The notes under the pieces were generated by a model. It did not search any database. It was not told where the DNA came from and worked only from the letters and a program-made list of their open reading frames with translations. This document shows positions 41,979 through 52,850 of a DNA stretch of 64,000 nt, in pieces (positions within the stretch are counted from its first letter, which is position 1; every line of letters starts with the position of its first letter). The DNA lies in assembly GCA_016165875.1 (NCBI GenBank), contig JABBOT010000083.1, positions 248,001 to 312,000 of the forward strand, given 5' to 3'. The translations under genes were made by a program, and so were the position numbers. This DNA is from Acanthopleura granulata (Eukaryota; Mollusca; Polyplacophora; Chitonida; Chitonidae).

Positions 41979-42364
41979 AGCCCGGAGCGGGGGGCCTATC
42001 CCACTTAGCCGCAGCCCGGTAGCCTCACAAGTACCATTTAACCAATGTGTGAGGCTAGCGGAAACAGATGCAGCTTCCTGCCCCGGGGGGCTTGAGCACC
42101 ATGCACCCAATAGCTGCGCGTTGTTTCGGAAATCCGATCCTGTACGCCCATGGGTTCTAGATAATTCCGACCGATGGGAACGGGACAGCTAATGGGTGCG
42201 CCTGGCACGGCTTCCTGCTCGGGGTTCGATTGTCCTGCAGCCAATGGGGAGGGTACAGCCGTGTATCGCGTGACTCGTTCGCCTAGGCGGTGGGCGGAGC
42301 ATCCGCCAACCGTGGTTCCGCTTTATAAGTCGCTCCCCGCTGCTTGCGGAACCCAGTGCGCTCG

Positions 42365-42371
42365 TATAAAA
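42365..42371 (+). promoter_or_regulatory. TATA box of the four-exon gene, B' copy
   Basis: TATAAAA 78 bp upstream of the ATG at 42449. A second TTATAAG element lies at about 42323; the about 70 bp between the two and upstream (GC-rich, GGTGGGCGGAGC) are absent from the B and B'' copies. Confidence 0.65.
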
Positions 42372-42448
42372 CCAGACTGGTAGACGAATTTTTTGAGTTT
42401 GTAATAATTCTGTGGTATCACCGCCGCCGAAAAAAAAATTTTTCTGAG

Positions 42449-45359
42449 ATGGACAACGCCAGCCAGCCGACTACATCTACATCGGTGAGTGTTTTCGCCT
42501 TTTTAAACAGATCGCACGAACGGCTTTGTAGCATGCGAACCAACTTTGTAAAAATTCTCACAAATTTAGTTCCTACTTTGTAAAAATATCTGTCAAAATC
42601 AGATCCGAGTTTGTAAATTTCGAGGGCCTAGTCTGCAACCCCGCATTTATGTGACACCTGATTATACTCCGGCGTATGATTTCTTTTTGGGGAATAAGGG
42701 CATATATAGAGAGAGGGGGGGTTTTGTGGGTTAACACTTCTGGGCTATTTTATGCGGGTATATTCTTTATTTGATTTTACAACGGCGTTTCATATATTTT
42801 CTTCTTCTTCTTCTTTTTTTGAAAAAGACTTCTGGCCGGGGCATGCCGCCTGCTTCCAACAACCCATCGCCAGCAGACATGCCAACGGCGTTCGCGGCAG
42901 CATTCCGAAGCATGATGATGTCGATGATGAACGAAGTGGTGCATCAGATGTCCGCCGCTTCGGTTCCTACCTCTCCCCCTGCCGCCGCCTCTACCCGTTT
43001 GGAAGCACCCACGGGCCCATCGCCCGCCTCGGAAGAAATGACTCTGCTGGCGGGCAACATCGGCGACAGCGCCGTAAATTTCAAGCCCAGGTTAGTCCCG
43101 AGGGAGCTTGCTCGAGAGGGTTTAAACCCAGCAACGGAGCGATCTGATTCCCGGCCCATAGAGTCCTCCCCCACGGATACACAGCCGCCTCGCCTCGAAA
43201 AACAAGATGGAAAAGAAGAAGAAGAACAGAAAAGCTGCCGTAAACGCCATTCGGACAACGAACGGGACGAGCCCTCTACGAAACATTTCAAACCGTCGGA
43301 AAGACAGCTCCCGCCTTCGCCCGTTGAAACAAATGAGACGCGACCTGGAAGAAATGTATTCGAGCATTTCACCGGCGAGGAGGACATGTCAGATGACGAC
43401 GACGAGACCCAACTACCCCCGTTCGATGTGAAAGGCACACCGCCCGGCGAGCTGCTAGAAGACTGCGATTGCCGCTTGAAAGAAGACGCTAAAGTAAACG
43501 AGAAAATCACCGACGAAGACGAGAGCGAGCTACCCTCAATGGATACCAAAGGTACACCGCCCGGCGAGCCGATAGAAGACAGTAATTGCGGCTTGGAAGA
43601 AGACGCTCAAGTATACGAAGAAAGCTCCGACGACGAAATCCCTGAAGAGGACAACGACGAGGAAGAATATGTCGAGGAGGAGAACGAGTGTTATGACCGC
43701 TTCACCGAGCCAGCCGGCTCTGGGGACGAGTCAGACCTCGAAGAAGAAGAAGAAGAGCCGTCGAGCCCCCCCCCCCCCGGGGGACCAGGAGACCGGACGA
43801 GAAGCAAATGTCATATTGATATCTGACGAAGACGAAGACCCGGGGGAAGGCACGTCCACCGGGCGACGGCGCAAAGAGCGCACTCCGGGAGATAGGAAAG
43901 ACGCTGAATACCAAAATTGGTACGACTCTACGAGGCCAAGAGCGGACAACGGCGAAGGCAAGAAGTGGGTGCCGGGCGGGAAATACGAACACGACATGGG
44001 ATATTTCGAGGCGCACACCGACGGCACGTTCGAATTCGGCGTCGGTGTGCCGGAAAGCAAAGACGGGGTGAACATTACCATGCGGCCCGGAGCGACTAGC
44101 GGCAACGTCACTCTTCAGAACGCCAAATTCAATTTCGTGCAGTTCATAGAAGCGTCCAAAAATGACCGGAGCTTCATCCACTACGCCGCCCCGAAACCCG
44201 TCCTTAAAGACACCCAAATCCAAACCGAGCCCGCTGCTACGAGCGAGGAAGACTCGGAGGAGACTCCGCTACCCGAAGTGCTACCCCCGAGGCCTCGACT
44301 GCCGCTCCCAGCATTCAACCCGGCCGCCGAAATGAAGGAGATGCTGGAGATAATACTGGAAAATGTTGAGGTCCACAAGGACTTTTTGAAGCAGGTAAGA
44401 CATACTTTTATAAGGTATTGATAACCAACCCCCTCCCTACAAGTGATTTTATTTCTTGACGCGTAATCCCCTCCCTCCCTTTTTTATTTTTTCTCACCTA
44501 AACGAGTTATATTTACGAAACAACAAAAAATTTATACGGTATTTCATTTGTCCTCAGATGGTCCACACGTTCGGTGAAATATACGCATTTATGATGTCTT
44601 GCCCGTCGAAACACCTGAGGCTGCTGCTGAATTCGGTTCGACACCGCGGGTTGGTCGCCAAGGCTATGATGGGGCTGGCTTCTTTGAGTTTCCAACACAA
44701 CACCGCTCAGACGGCGCTGTTCTACGATATACTCAAGGAATTCACAGAAATATCCGTGAAGAAGTCCATCCCGAACAACGACACCAATTTCGAGCACTTC
44801 GTCGGTGAATCCATGGCGGAGATGAAGAGGAAGATGGCGGACATGCTGAACCTGACGACGGGGCCAGCCCCTTCAACCGCACCACTGCAACCCCTCCACA
44901 GGACCGCGGAAGGTGAGCCTGTGATTCTTTTCGATGTCGCTCGGGTTATAATATAGACGCCGAATAAATACGATATATATAAGGTACGAAACGCCTTGCG
45001 TGTGTTTTAACCGTTCTTTTTCTTTATTATGTTTTTCAGAGTCCGTGGCGGTCTTAGAAAACATGGTAAAAAGGACGAAAAAGGCGGCGTTGAATCGGCA
45101 TGCCCCCAGAGTGGAAGTTCAGCTGGACCTCAAAACCAGTTCTTCGTGCGTCCTCCTGCTGGCCTCTGAGATCGCGCCCGAGTTGGGCGTAGTGGTGTCC
45201 GCCTGCAACGGTCGACTGACAGCGTTCGCTCCAACCGGTATCGACACTTGGGCGTCGACGGTGTCCGGCTTGTACACACTCGACCCCGCCAACGCCCGCC
45301 TGATGGTCAATCGCGAGGCCGCGATGACAGCAGGCATGGACAAGTACAGCACGTGGTGA
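42449..45359 (+). CDS. Four-exon acidic nuclear-type protein (IE-like), B' copy
   Basis: Exons: 42449-42484, 42828-44394, 44558-44912 and 45040-45359; phases 0, 0 and 1, all GT-AG. Exon 1 is MDNASQPTTSTS. Exon 2 is Pro/Ser-rich, then strongly acidic, with two copies of a module like GTPPGELLEDCDC / GTPPGEPIEDSNC and runs of Glu/Asp (EESSDDEIPEEDNDEEEY). The later part has a folded domain (KKWVPGGKYEHDMGYFEAH), exons 3 and 4 are helical/globular (MVHTFGEIYAFMMSCPSKH; VEVQLDLKTSSSCVLLL). Length about 758 aa. A frame change lies at the C13-G5 tract (43764-43781). Position in the repeat, splicing and acidic content recall herpesvirus immediate-early regulators, but no sequence family was recognised. 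A polyA signal is not obvious. Confidence 0.75.
42485..42827 (+). other. Intron 1 of the four-exon gene
   Basis: Donor GTGAGT, acceptor after a long pyrimidine tract (CTTCTTCTTCTTCTTTTTTT then GAAAAAG). 343 bp; conserved in the three copies. Confidence 0.7.
44395..44557 (+). other. Intron 2 of the four-exon gene
   Basis: Donor GTAAGA, acceptor TTTGTCCTCAG followed directly by ATGGTC; 163 bp, same length in all three copies although the sequence has drifted. Confidence 0.78.
44913..45039 (+). other. Intron 3 of the four-exon gene
   Basis: Donor GTGAGC, acceptor TTATGTTTTTCAG; 127 bp. It contains an in-frame stop, so it has to be removed to reach exon 4. The codon is completed across the junction (phase 1). 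Confidence 0.78.
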
Positions 45360-45599
45360 TCCTCCGGAGCAACACCGGCCCGAGAAGTTTCTCAAGTTCC
45401 AAACACCTCATCGTGAACCTCACGGCGTCCGCGAGCCAATTGCCTTCTGGGACGTCCGCGACTTCGTATTGTAAACATAAGACTTTTGAATCGAATTGGA
45501 CAGTGGTGCGCCTCCTTCTCCTTCTTTTGTCTTTGTACTTGTCGCTTTTTTGTATCTTTTGTCCTCGTATTCCAGAGCGTTGTAATCTTCAGAGTCCAT
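45306..45599 (-). pseudogene. Small basic protein MDSEDYN, B' copy (A-run shortened)
   Basis: Counterpart of 27751-28044. ATG at 45599; the A-run after codon 17 is six bases instead of seven, so the frame changes before the basic stretch. Its 3' end overlaps the end of exon 4 of the spliced gene on the other strand. Confidence 0.5.
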
Positions 45600-45752
45600 G
45601 GAGTTTTGTTTTATATTGTATATATATATATATATATATGTATATAAAGAAACGAGAATATTTTTTTGTATAACAATGCGTGGTGTTTTTGTTTTGTTTC
45701 TCGCTCGTGGGTAATGGTGGACGCCGATGTATAAATAATAGTTCTCCGTGCC

Positions 45753-46136
45753 TCACGCTTTAGAGGCCCACCACTGGTAACATTTGTACAAAAGAAACAC
45801 TAGCCAAGAGGCGACTGCCAGACAGCCTAAAACTAATATACTCAAATACAAAGGGTCGTTGTACCATTCCGTCGGTTTCTGGCTGGATTTTTCGGTTACT
45901 CTGAAGTATCGCCTAGTCGCCTCTTGGGTAGTGGAGGATATAGCAGTGGTGTTGGTGATTGCCGACTGGGATGCAGTAGCATCGGTGGGTGTCGATGTAC
46001 TTACGGCCGTTGTGCCCTCAGAGTACCCCGAGGTCGCCGGTCCACCGGTAGTAGAAATGGCCGTGTAGGGTAAAGTCGCGGTGTCCACGTGAAGTGTAAC
46101 CAGCAATACTCCTAATATCGTGTAAAGCACAGCCAT
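45753..46136 (-). CDS. Mucin-like type I membrane protein, B' copy
   Basis: Intact from ATG 46136, the same as 27216-27599 apart from a few residues (for example TLHVDT for ILHVDT, RRYFRV for RPYFRV). Signal peptide, Ser/Thr-rich stalk, single TM, short tail. Upstream, AAAACCTTTTATCGCC and a CATATATGGTCATG element are shared with the B'' copy and partly deleted in B. Confidence 0.7.
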   Translation of the reverse strand: MAVLYTILGVLLVTLHVDTATLPYTAISTTGGPATSGYSEGTTAVSTSTPTDATASQSAITNTTAISSTTQEATRRYFRVTEKSSQKPTEWYNDPLYLSILVLGCLAVASWLVFLLYKCYQWWASKA

Positions 46137-47077
46137 AGCGTGCAGAAATAATGCTGCGGCGGCCAAGTCTGTATCCGGGATGGTTTATTTATTAAAACCT
46201 TTTATCGCCAAGCACTAGTACTATCGCCGATACATGTCATATATGGTCATGCAGATTGCCGCGGATAACAGTGGTGGGCGTAGTGTTAACCGTGGATGTG
46301 CTGCACATGATACCTAGTGTTACCCACGGCATCTGTTGTAACCCACTGGATACTATTACCCTACGGGGTGTACCCCATGCGCTATTGCATACCGGTTGTC
46401 AACGGGTCCAGTTGCAACCCACTATTGCCCCAAAGGGCTGTAACCCACGGGCTACTATTACCAATGACCCCGGTTGTAAGCCACGGGCTACTGTAACCCA
46501 CGGGCTACTATTACCCACGGGGCTGTAACCTACGGGCTACTATTTGCCCCACGCGATACTACCCCACGGGATACTATTACCTACCCACCGGTTGTGACCT
46601 GCAGTTTCATAGCTATTGAACGTTATTGCCCTGTACGTACCGAGTGTGTGTGGGTTTTCTAAAAAAAATCCTACGAGCACAACCATTGAGAGAAATAAAC
46701 AACGGGGGGTGGTGGTGCGAAATAATTCATAGGGGGAGTGAAAACCATTTCTATCGGCCACCGTTAACGCATACCCCTTACTACACTGCTACCACGCCCA
46801 CCCATAACAACGACTACGACGCCCCTGGAAAAAAACAACGCGCATACACGCGCACACGAAAAAAACACTAAAACAATTCGTCCACGGTAGTTATTAGGTT
46901 GGGAGGAGCGAAAGCACACGTACCTTTTTCGGTAGGAAAAGAAAGGTTACAAACATGCATCAGAAGAAGGGTTGTGTGCGAGAATAAAAGACTAGTTTGG
47001 TCCAGGCCAAAGGAAAGAAAGAAAGAGTAGCCGTGTTTTGTTTGCCCTTGGAGGACTTTTTTTTAGGGAAATCGTGT
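46137..47077. repeat. Non-coding block with CCCACGGGCTACTATTACC repeats (B' copy)
   Basis: Inverted counterpart of 26322-27215; the repeat cluster lies at about 46320-46600 and is shorter than in B'' . The rest has no ORF. Confidence 0.6.
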
Positions 47078-48277
47078 TTAGCGCCTCTCGATGTATTTGG
47101 CCGCGTCTTCTAGTTCGGTGCAAGCCCCGTCCACCCCTTCGTCCATCTTGATGATGTGGAATCGTTCTCGGAGGGCATCCGCGTCGACTTTTGAAATGGT
47201 CCGCTTCTGACCGGAACCCATGCAGCGGAAGAGGTGGTAATTTGACAATATTACGACCTGAACGTCGTTTCTGGGGACGAACGACTGCCCGTGCGTCTTG
47301 CGGTTGCCCGCGAACGAGTACTTGGGATTGCCGGAGGTGAGGGCTTTGAGTTGCGACATGGACATGCGTTTGTCCGGCCCGTACCCGTCTACCACGATGA
47401 ACTGGGCGTCGGGTCTGCACCCAGCGAAGTTGTTGTTGTCGTTGGCGGTGGTGACGTTGCAGAAGTAACTGAAGGCGTTGCACAGCATAGCGGTCTTGCC
47501 GTACCCGGCCGGGCTGTAGAAGAAGTAGTGCTTCTTTTTGACGGGAGGAGATTTAAAGCCCGTCACAACAACACCACCGTTTGGTTTGTATTTTACTTCG
47601 AAAACGCAAGAGGAGTTATCGCTTTCTTCCTCGTCCACCGGCGGGGATTTGTGCGACACTATCGCGTGTTCTCTACCGGTCCTGTGACAAGTAAACGACC
47701 AATCCGCACAGGCCTGCAATTCTCTGGCCAAACACTCTTCTTTTTCCTTCTCCCGCTCCAGCTCCGCCTCGTAAGCCCTAGCGCCTTTAAGCTGACATAC
47801 GCTCAGGGTGCCGTCGGCCACGGCTTTAATGGAGCCCTCTTCGGCTATCTTCTTGGCCACCCGCTTGTTCTTGTTCTGGGTCATGGCGGTGTTCATGTAG
47901 TTCTCGATCATCTTGAAATTGGCGTACTGACCCATGGCCATGCACACCTGCTGATCCATCGGTGCGGAGGGGTCCAGCAGGTCGAACACGCGGTCCGGGT
48001 ACCGGCTGTTGCGAAGGGCGGGCACCATGTTGATGCTGATAGACTTGATTTTAAGTTTTTCCGCCACGGTTTTGGGCCCATTTTTAAGCGAGAAACGCCT
48101 GTCGTTCTGCCTGGTCATGTAGCACAGGTATCGTCCGTTACCCGTCACCGTAGGGTTGAGAACTATCACGTCTTTCGAGCAAACCTTGTCGGCGAAGTCT
48201 CGCATTGCCTCGTCCCTAAATACCTCAGAATCAATTTCGAACTGTAGAAACTTCTGACGAATTTGCATGGCGTCCAT
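47078..48277 (-). CDS. SF3/Rep-like P-loop ATPase, complete copy
   Basis: 399 aa from ATG 48277, intact. Residues about 1-185 form an unrecognised N-terminal domain; a Lys/Glu-rich helical segment follows (about 165-185). The C-terminal half has canonical motifs: Walker A SPAGYGKT (about 255-262), Walker B QFIVVDGYGP (about 292-301) and motif C VQVVILSNYHLF (about 339-350), ending ALRERFHIIKMDE. This is the superfamily 3 helicase pattern of small-virus Rep/NS1 proteins. No HUH endonuclease motif was seen in the N-terminal domain, so it is not a full CRESS Rep. It would work on DNA, perhaps with the palindromes at 49113-49158 and 49381-49425 upstream. Herpesviruses are known to have captured parvovirus rep once (HHV-6 U94), so capture is plausible. 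Confidence 0.75.
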   Translation of the reverse strand: MDAMQIRQKFLQFEIDSEVFRDEAMRDFADKVCSKDVIVLNPTVTGNGRYLCYMTRQNDRRFSLKNGPKTVAEKLKIKSISINMVPALRNSRYPDRVFDLLDPSAPMDQQVCMAMGQYANFKMIENYMNTAMTQNKNKRVAKKIAEEGSIKAVADGTLSVCQLKGARAYEAELEREKEKEECLARELQACADWSFTCHRTGREHAIVSHKSPPVDEEESDNSSCVFEVKYKPNGGVVVTGFKSPPVKKKHYFFYSPAGYGKTAMLCNAFSYFCNVTTANDNNNFAGCRPDAQFIVVDGYGPDKRMSMSQLKALTSGNPKYSFAGNRKTHGQSFVPRNDVQVVILSNYHLFRCMGSGQKRTISKVDADALRERFHIIKMDEGVDGACTELEDAAKYIERR

Positions 48278-49510
48278 GTTTGCTCGCGTGTAGCTATAGC
48301 GTTACTGCCTGTTATCTATGGTAAGTAACCTTTAAATTAATAGTAATTGAACATACAGCGAATGTATCCCCACAAGTACTAGTACGAAAGCATAATTTCA
48401 AAGTCCCCTTTTCAAAGTGCCCTTTTTAAAACTCTATAACTGTGAACGTTGACCCCCAAACTCCCTTGACTATAGTTAATACATAGGAAAAAGGGGACTT
48501 TGAAAAGGGGAGTTTGAAAAAAAGGGGCGCTTGAAAATGATACCGTGGTGTATTTGGGATATGGTTACAAGGCAACGGTGGGTGGGGAGGAAAAGTTACA
48601 TCTCCCAAGCGACTACCCGTTGTGTTCTTGGGGGGCATGCCTGAGTACGCTTACTCCAAAGGACCAGTGGGTATGTCTTAACCTCGTAAAGGGGTAGCAC
48701 CTCGGGACCGTGGTCCTTTTGGAGAATGGCCGCAAGGCAACGGTCTTTTTTGGGGGGGTGAGGCGGAAAAGTTACATCTCCCAAGCGACTGCCAGTGCGG
48801 TCCAAGGCAACGGTCTTTTTTTCGGGGGGGTCGGTGGGTGGGAGGGAAAAGTTACATCTCCCAAGCGACTACCCGTGGGTTATCGCGCTTACTCCAAATG
48901 ACCATTGGGCATGTCTTAGACTCGTAAAGGGGTAGCTCGTCGGGACTGCACGACAGTGGTATTCTTGGCCCGAACAACCCCTCCCGGGTACATACCAAAC
49001 GCCTGGTCCAAGGTGTTGCCCACGGACTAAGACGAACACCTGGCTTGGATCACACACTTCTTTTTTTTGTACACCGGCGCGCCTTATTTGTGGAGACAAA
49101 AGTTGGCGTTTAGAGATGGAGTTAAAATATCAGAATATTTGGGAAAATAACTCCACCTTTCGAACACGCTGTCGATTGGGTACCTGCTGTTGCGAACATA
49201 CCGCGAATGGTACCCGTAGGTTCTGATTTCATACTCCTGTTTTTCAAACTCCTGTTTTCGTAATATTCCAAATTAAAACCGTAAACCCCGTCTGTGAAGT
49301 ACCCTTGATATATTGTTTTCTATATAGTGGTCTCTTCTTCTCCATACGACGCACTTGTGGAGACAAAAGTTGACGTTTAGAGGTGGAGTTTAAATTCCCG
49401 AATTTTAAGGAAAATAATTCCACCTTTCGAACACGCTTTCAGGGGGGGTACCTGCAGGTGCGAACATACCGGGAATGATACCTGTAGGTCTTGATATCAA
49501 ACTCCACCTT
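48278..49510. repeat. Upstream region of Rep-like gene: repeats and palindromes 5 and 6
   Basis: Inverted counterpart of 24415-25658. It carries the CAAAGTCCCCTTTT inverted repeats (about 48400-48510), three AGTCGCTTGGGAGATGTAAC units on the minus strand (about 48590-48880) and two palindromes at about 49113-49158 and 49381-49425 with the TTGGCGTTTAGA flank. No credible ORF. Confidence 0.6.
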
Positions 49511-49694
49511 TTTTCCCTATATATAGACTGGTGGTCGCATATGAATTGGGAATATTTTTTCGATGTGCGGACACTACAGAATGAGACCGAAAACGCCTTT
49601 GTTACAGAGTCGTCTCCAGTTATACAAAAGTAAATAAAACCGATGTGTAATACCACGGCATTTCATTTAATAAAAAAAAAGACGCCGGCGAAAC

Positions 49695-50018
49695 ATGCGG
49701 GATTGGGACCAGATGGTGTCCTCCGTGGACAGTGCGGATTGGGACCAGAAAGTGTCCTCCGTGGACAGCGCGGACGGGTACAAAGCCGTAGTCGACGCCA
49801 TGCTGAGTGACTACCGACCGTTCTCGAGAGGGAGGGCTGTAGTGTTAGAACGGTTCACCCGGGACGTGTGCGCTCGCCTGCCGCCGAGGGCCACGGGTCC
49901 CATTATGGCCTATTACAACACTACCGTGCGTCACAAGACCAGACGCAATTACCTGCTGGGCGCGGGTAAAGTCGCGCTGATATTAGCGCTGATGTTCTTC
50001 GAGGGCACTCGTGTTTGA
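49695..50018 (+). CDS. Small tail-anchored protein, B' copy, 107 aa
   Basis: Intact from ATG 49695 and nearly the same as 23899-24222 (QMVSSVD for QIVSSVD, RGRAVV for RAWAVV, EGTRV for EATRV). DWDQ repeat, helical centre, hydrophobic C-terminal anchor. Both copies open, which suggests the protein is, or recently was, under selection. Confidence 0.65.
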   Translation: MRDWDQMVSSVDSADWDQKVSSVDSADGYKAVVDAMLSDYRPFSRGRAVVLERFTRDVCARLPPRATGPIMAYYNTTVRHKTRRNYLLGAGKVALILALMFFEGTRV

Positions 50019-50091
50019 TGAACCCGCACGCAAAAACCGGCGCAAGAGCTGTAGGGAGATAATCGAATAAATGATTTTCTTTTTCCTCTCT

Positions 50092-50628
50092 TTATTCGCT
50101 GTTCAAAACCCTCGAGTATCGCTTGACCACGAAACCTGGACCGGACAGCAGCGGAGAGCCGCGTTCGGCAAACCCCTTAGTGCCCGGGAACCATCTGTCG
50201 CACGGGCCCCCGTACAGTTCTCTGGACAGCGTGGTCAGTAGAATGTCATCGGCCAGCTCCATCGCCTCGCGGTACACCCGCTCGCCGACTATCACGTACA
50301 CGCTCTCCACGCTGGGGTCCCGGTCGGCCAGGCGTAGCCCTTCCTCCAGAGAGCCACACCACTTCTCGCTTCCGTCATCCGGGCCTCCGCGCGACGACAG
50401 CACGATGTTGAGACGACCGTGCAGCCCTCGCGCAGGCAGCGTCTCTCGAGTCTTCCTGCCCATCAGCACCGCGTTGCGGAGCCCCGGCCTAGACGCGCCT
50501 AAGGTCGTCTGTTTGAAGAAGGCCATGTCCTCGGGCAACCTCCACGGGATACCACCACGCCAAGCCATGCCAAAATCACCATCTCGAGCCGCGCATATCA
50601 GCGTCACCTTCTTACCGACTACCGCCAT
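50092..50628 (-). CDS. Dihydrofolate reductase, intact copy
   Basis: 178 aa from ATG 50628, a usual DHFR length. Motifs: MAVVGKKVTLICAARDGDFG with the N-terminal beta-strand, GGIPWRLPEDM (substrate-binding PW and the acidic residue at the active site), NAVLMGRKTRETLP, LNIVLSSRGG (NADPH side) and SVYVIVGERVYREAM near the cofactor-binding GG/VG motif. DHFR regenerates tetrahydrofolate for thymidylate synthesis; here it pairs logically with ribonucleotide reductase and the kinase. Some gammaherpesviruses also carry DHFR, acquired from hosts. Convergent with the tail-anchored gene. Confidence 0.9.
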   Translation of the reverse strand: MAVVGKKVTLICAARDGDFGMAWRGGIPWRLPEDMAFFKQTTLGASRPGLRNAVLMGRKTRETLPARGLHGRLNIVLSSRGGPDDGSEKWCGSLEEGLRLADRDPSVESVYVIVGERVYREAMELADDILLTTLSRELYGGPCDRWFPGTKGFAERGSPLLSGPGFVVKRYSRVLNSE

Positions 50629-50814
50629 GATCAAGAGTGGGAGAATGCGACTAGCGAAATTTTGTGGTGAGCGTAGGATATACACACACACACACCACGG
50701 ACATGCAACTGGTATACTACTACCCGTGGATACAATAAATACAAACAAAACACGTTTATATAGCGTGACTGTACACAAAAGCAATGTTTTATTTTTTTCT
50801 AAAAAAAAATGTAA

Positions 50815-52040
50815 CTCATCTGGTCAACCGAACGCACAATGTCTAACTCCTCGGGACCGAGTGCGTCAGTAGAGAAAAAAAAATGTCTATCCGCTAATGT
50901 TTTTGGTGTGGCTGAAACGTTATAGCTTCTAGGGACCGTGCTCGAAGAGACGTAACTCATCGGGACCGTGGTTGAAGAGACGTAACTCCTCGGGACGAGT
51001 GAAAGCCCGTCCATAGTGGAGAAAAGATGTCTATCCGCTGGTGTTCTGGGGACATGTCCGATCCTGGTAAAGAAGCAACGCCTTCCCGTGAATGGAAAAA
51101 GATGACTATCCGCGGGTCTTTTGGGGCATGTCTGGGCGTCCAACAAAGCAACCCTGATGCTACCTGCGATGGACCAGTGGGAATGTCTGAGCCTCGTAAA
51201 AAGGGAGGGGGGGTGCAGTGCCTCACGTGGATGAAAAAAATGATGACTATCCGCTAGTGTTCTGTGGTCGAAGCTCCACGGGACCGAGGTGGGGAAAAAT
51301 ATGTCTATCCGCTCATGTTCTGGATGGTGGAAGAGACGTAACGCATCTGGGTTAGAGGACGCTCCTTCCGTGAATGAAAAGACAACTATCCGCTAGTGTT
51401 GCTCCACTGGACGGTGGTGGAAAAAAGATGTCTATCCGCCGGTGTTCAAGGGTAGGGAACTGTGTCCTCGGGAAAAAAGAAAGCTCCTTCCGTGGATGAA
51501 AAGATGACTATCCGCTGGTGTTCCGTGGCATGTTTGAGCATCCCTCAATGCAACCCGGTGGCGTGGCTGAGCTTCGTAAAGAGGTAGATCCTCATGTGGA
51601 TGAAAAGATGACTATCCGCTGGTGTTCTGGGAGACCGTGGACGCAACTCCTCGGGGGCGCAAATCCGTGGAGGAAAAGACGTCTATCCGCTAGTATTTTG
51701 AGACACGTATGAGCTGCCTGCAATGGACCCATGGGTATGTCTGAGCCTCGTAAAGAAGCGGATCTTCGCTGGTGGTCAGGAGATTCGTACCTACTCGGGA
51801 CCGTGGTGGAAAATACGTCTGTCCGCCGGTGTTCCAGGAGACCGTGGTCGGAGAGACGTAACTCCTCGGAAACGTACGTCCGTGGTTGAAGAGATGCATC
51901 TCATCGGAAAAAAAAGGCGTGACGAGTACTTCTTCGGGACACGAGAACGTACGCCCGTGGTTGGAAAGAAACACGTCACTCTGGTGGTCTTCTGCGTGCC
52001 CGTTCTGGCGTGTGTCGGAAAAGATTTAGCTCCTCGGGAC
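50815..52040 (-). repeat. Tandem array, right copy (shorter)
   Basis: Inverted, shorter counterpart of 20345-23100 (about 1.2 kb against 2.75 kb). Units such as GATGACTATCCGCTGGTGTT on this strand. No frame conserved with the left copy. Confidence 0.78.
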
Positions 52041-52418
52041 GACCGTAGGTGAAGATGAACCTCCTCGGGATGAGCGCGTCAGTGCATGGTCGAAGAGATC
52101 GATGCGGCTTCTAGGGAAGGAAGGCCGTACGTCCGTGGTGCGGTGGCCTTCCGAGTGACATCGGCGGTGAACATGATCCCACCACCCCCCTCCTCCACCT
52201 CTCCTGCCCGGATCATACGGCGAGTAGATTCACTGTCTTCCGCGTAGCGGTGGGGACATCACCCGGCGAGGAGTTTAGCGGCGCTCGATGTTGCTCACGA
52301 CGCATATCCCGGCGTGTTTGTCAGCAGTCACCATCCCAGCGAGAGAGAGAGAGGAAAAAACACGTCTTGCTTCGGCGGAGATTGGTTATGGAATGATGTT
52401 TTCGCCGCTCCTCGCCTG

Positions 52419-52427
52419 TATTTATAG
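52419..52427 (-). promoter_or_regulatory. TATA promoter into the array, B' copy
   Basis: CTATAAATA on the minus strand, with an ATTAGCCAATCA CCAAT box at about 52465, mirror of 19934-19942. Confidence 0.62.
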
Positions 52428-52834
52428 ACTTCGGCGGGCATGGCCACCCGGTCTCGGCTTTGTAATTAGCCAATCAACGCAGCGATCCCTGCTTTGTAAT
52501 CAACCAATCGCATCATCGAGTTCTGTATCTCTTGTAAAACTGTATCTCGGTCGGCGATAAATAAAAACTGTGTCGGACCAGGTCTGTAAAAAAAACGTGT
52601 ACTATGTCCGGGTCTGGAAAAATGTGTTAGAACCGGGTCTGTATAAAATAACCACGTTCGGGGTGATAAAAGATGACTGACACTGCTCCATGTAAAACTG
52701 GATCCTACTGTGTATATAAAAAAAAAATAAGTCAACGGCCTAGATATCCTACTCTGTTTTAACAACAAAAATATTACCGGTATACATATCCAGTCTCGTT
52801 AAACTAATAGTATAACGGACGATCGGCTAGCGGA

Positions 52835-52850
52835 AAAAAAAGGAGGACGG
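52835..52850. other. B'-C' rearrangement junction
   Basis: B' sequence (GCTAGCGGAAAA...) changes to the interior of EGF glycoprotein gene 2 (...GACGGGGCGCTGTG). The bases AAGGAG at 52840-52845 occur at the corresponding points of both parents (minus strand near 19512-19517 and near 38190), consistent with microhomology-mediated joining. Confidence 0.7.

Larger units (their letters stand above)
42165..52840 (-). repeat. Large inverted repeat B', right copy
   Basis: Inverted match of 31087-19512. Its left edge, next to region D, is at about 42165; its right edge joins the middle of a C gene at 52840 through the shared bases AAGGAG. This copy keeps the intact Rep-like gene, the intact DHFR and the best copy of the spliced gene. 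Confidence 0.9.

Noticed and set aside
47291..48247. A 318-codon plus-strand ORF opposite the Rep-like gene
   Set aside because: It is an antisense shadow of an intact gene with clear P-loop motifs and has no recognisable features.
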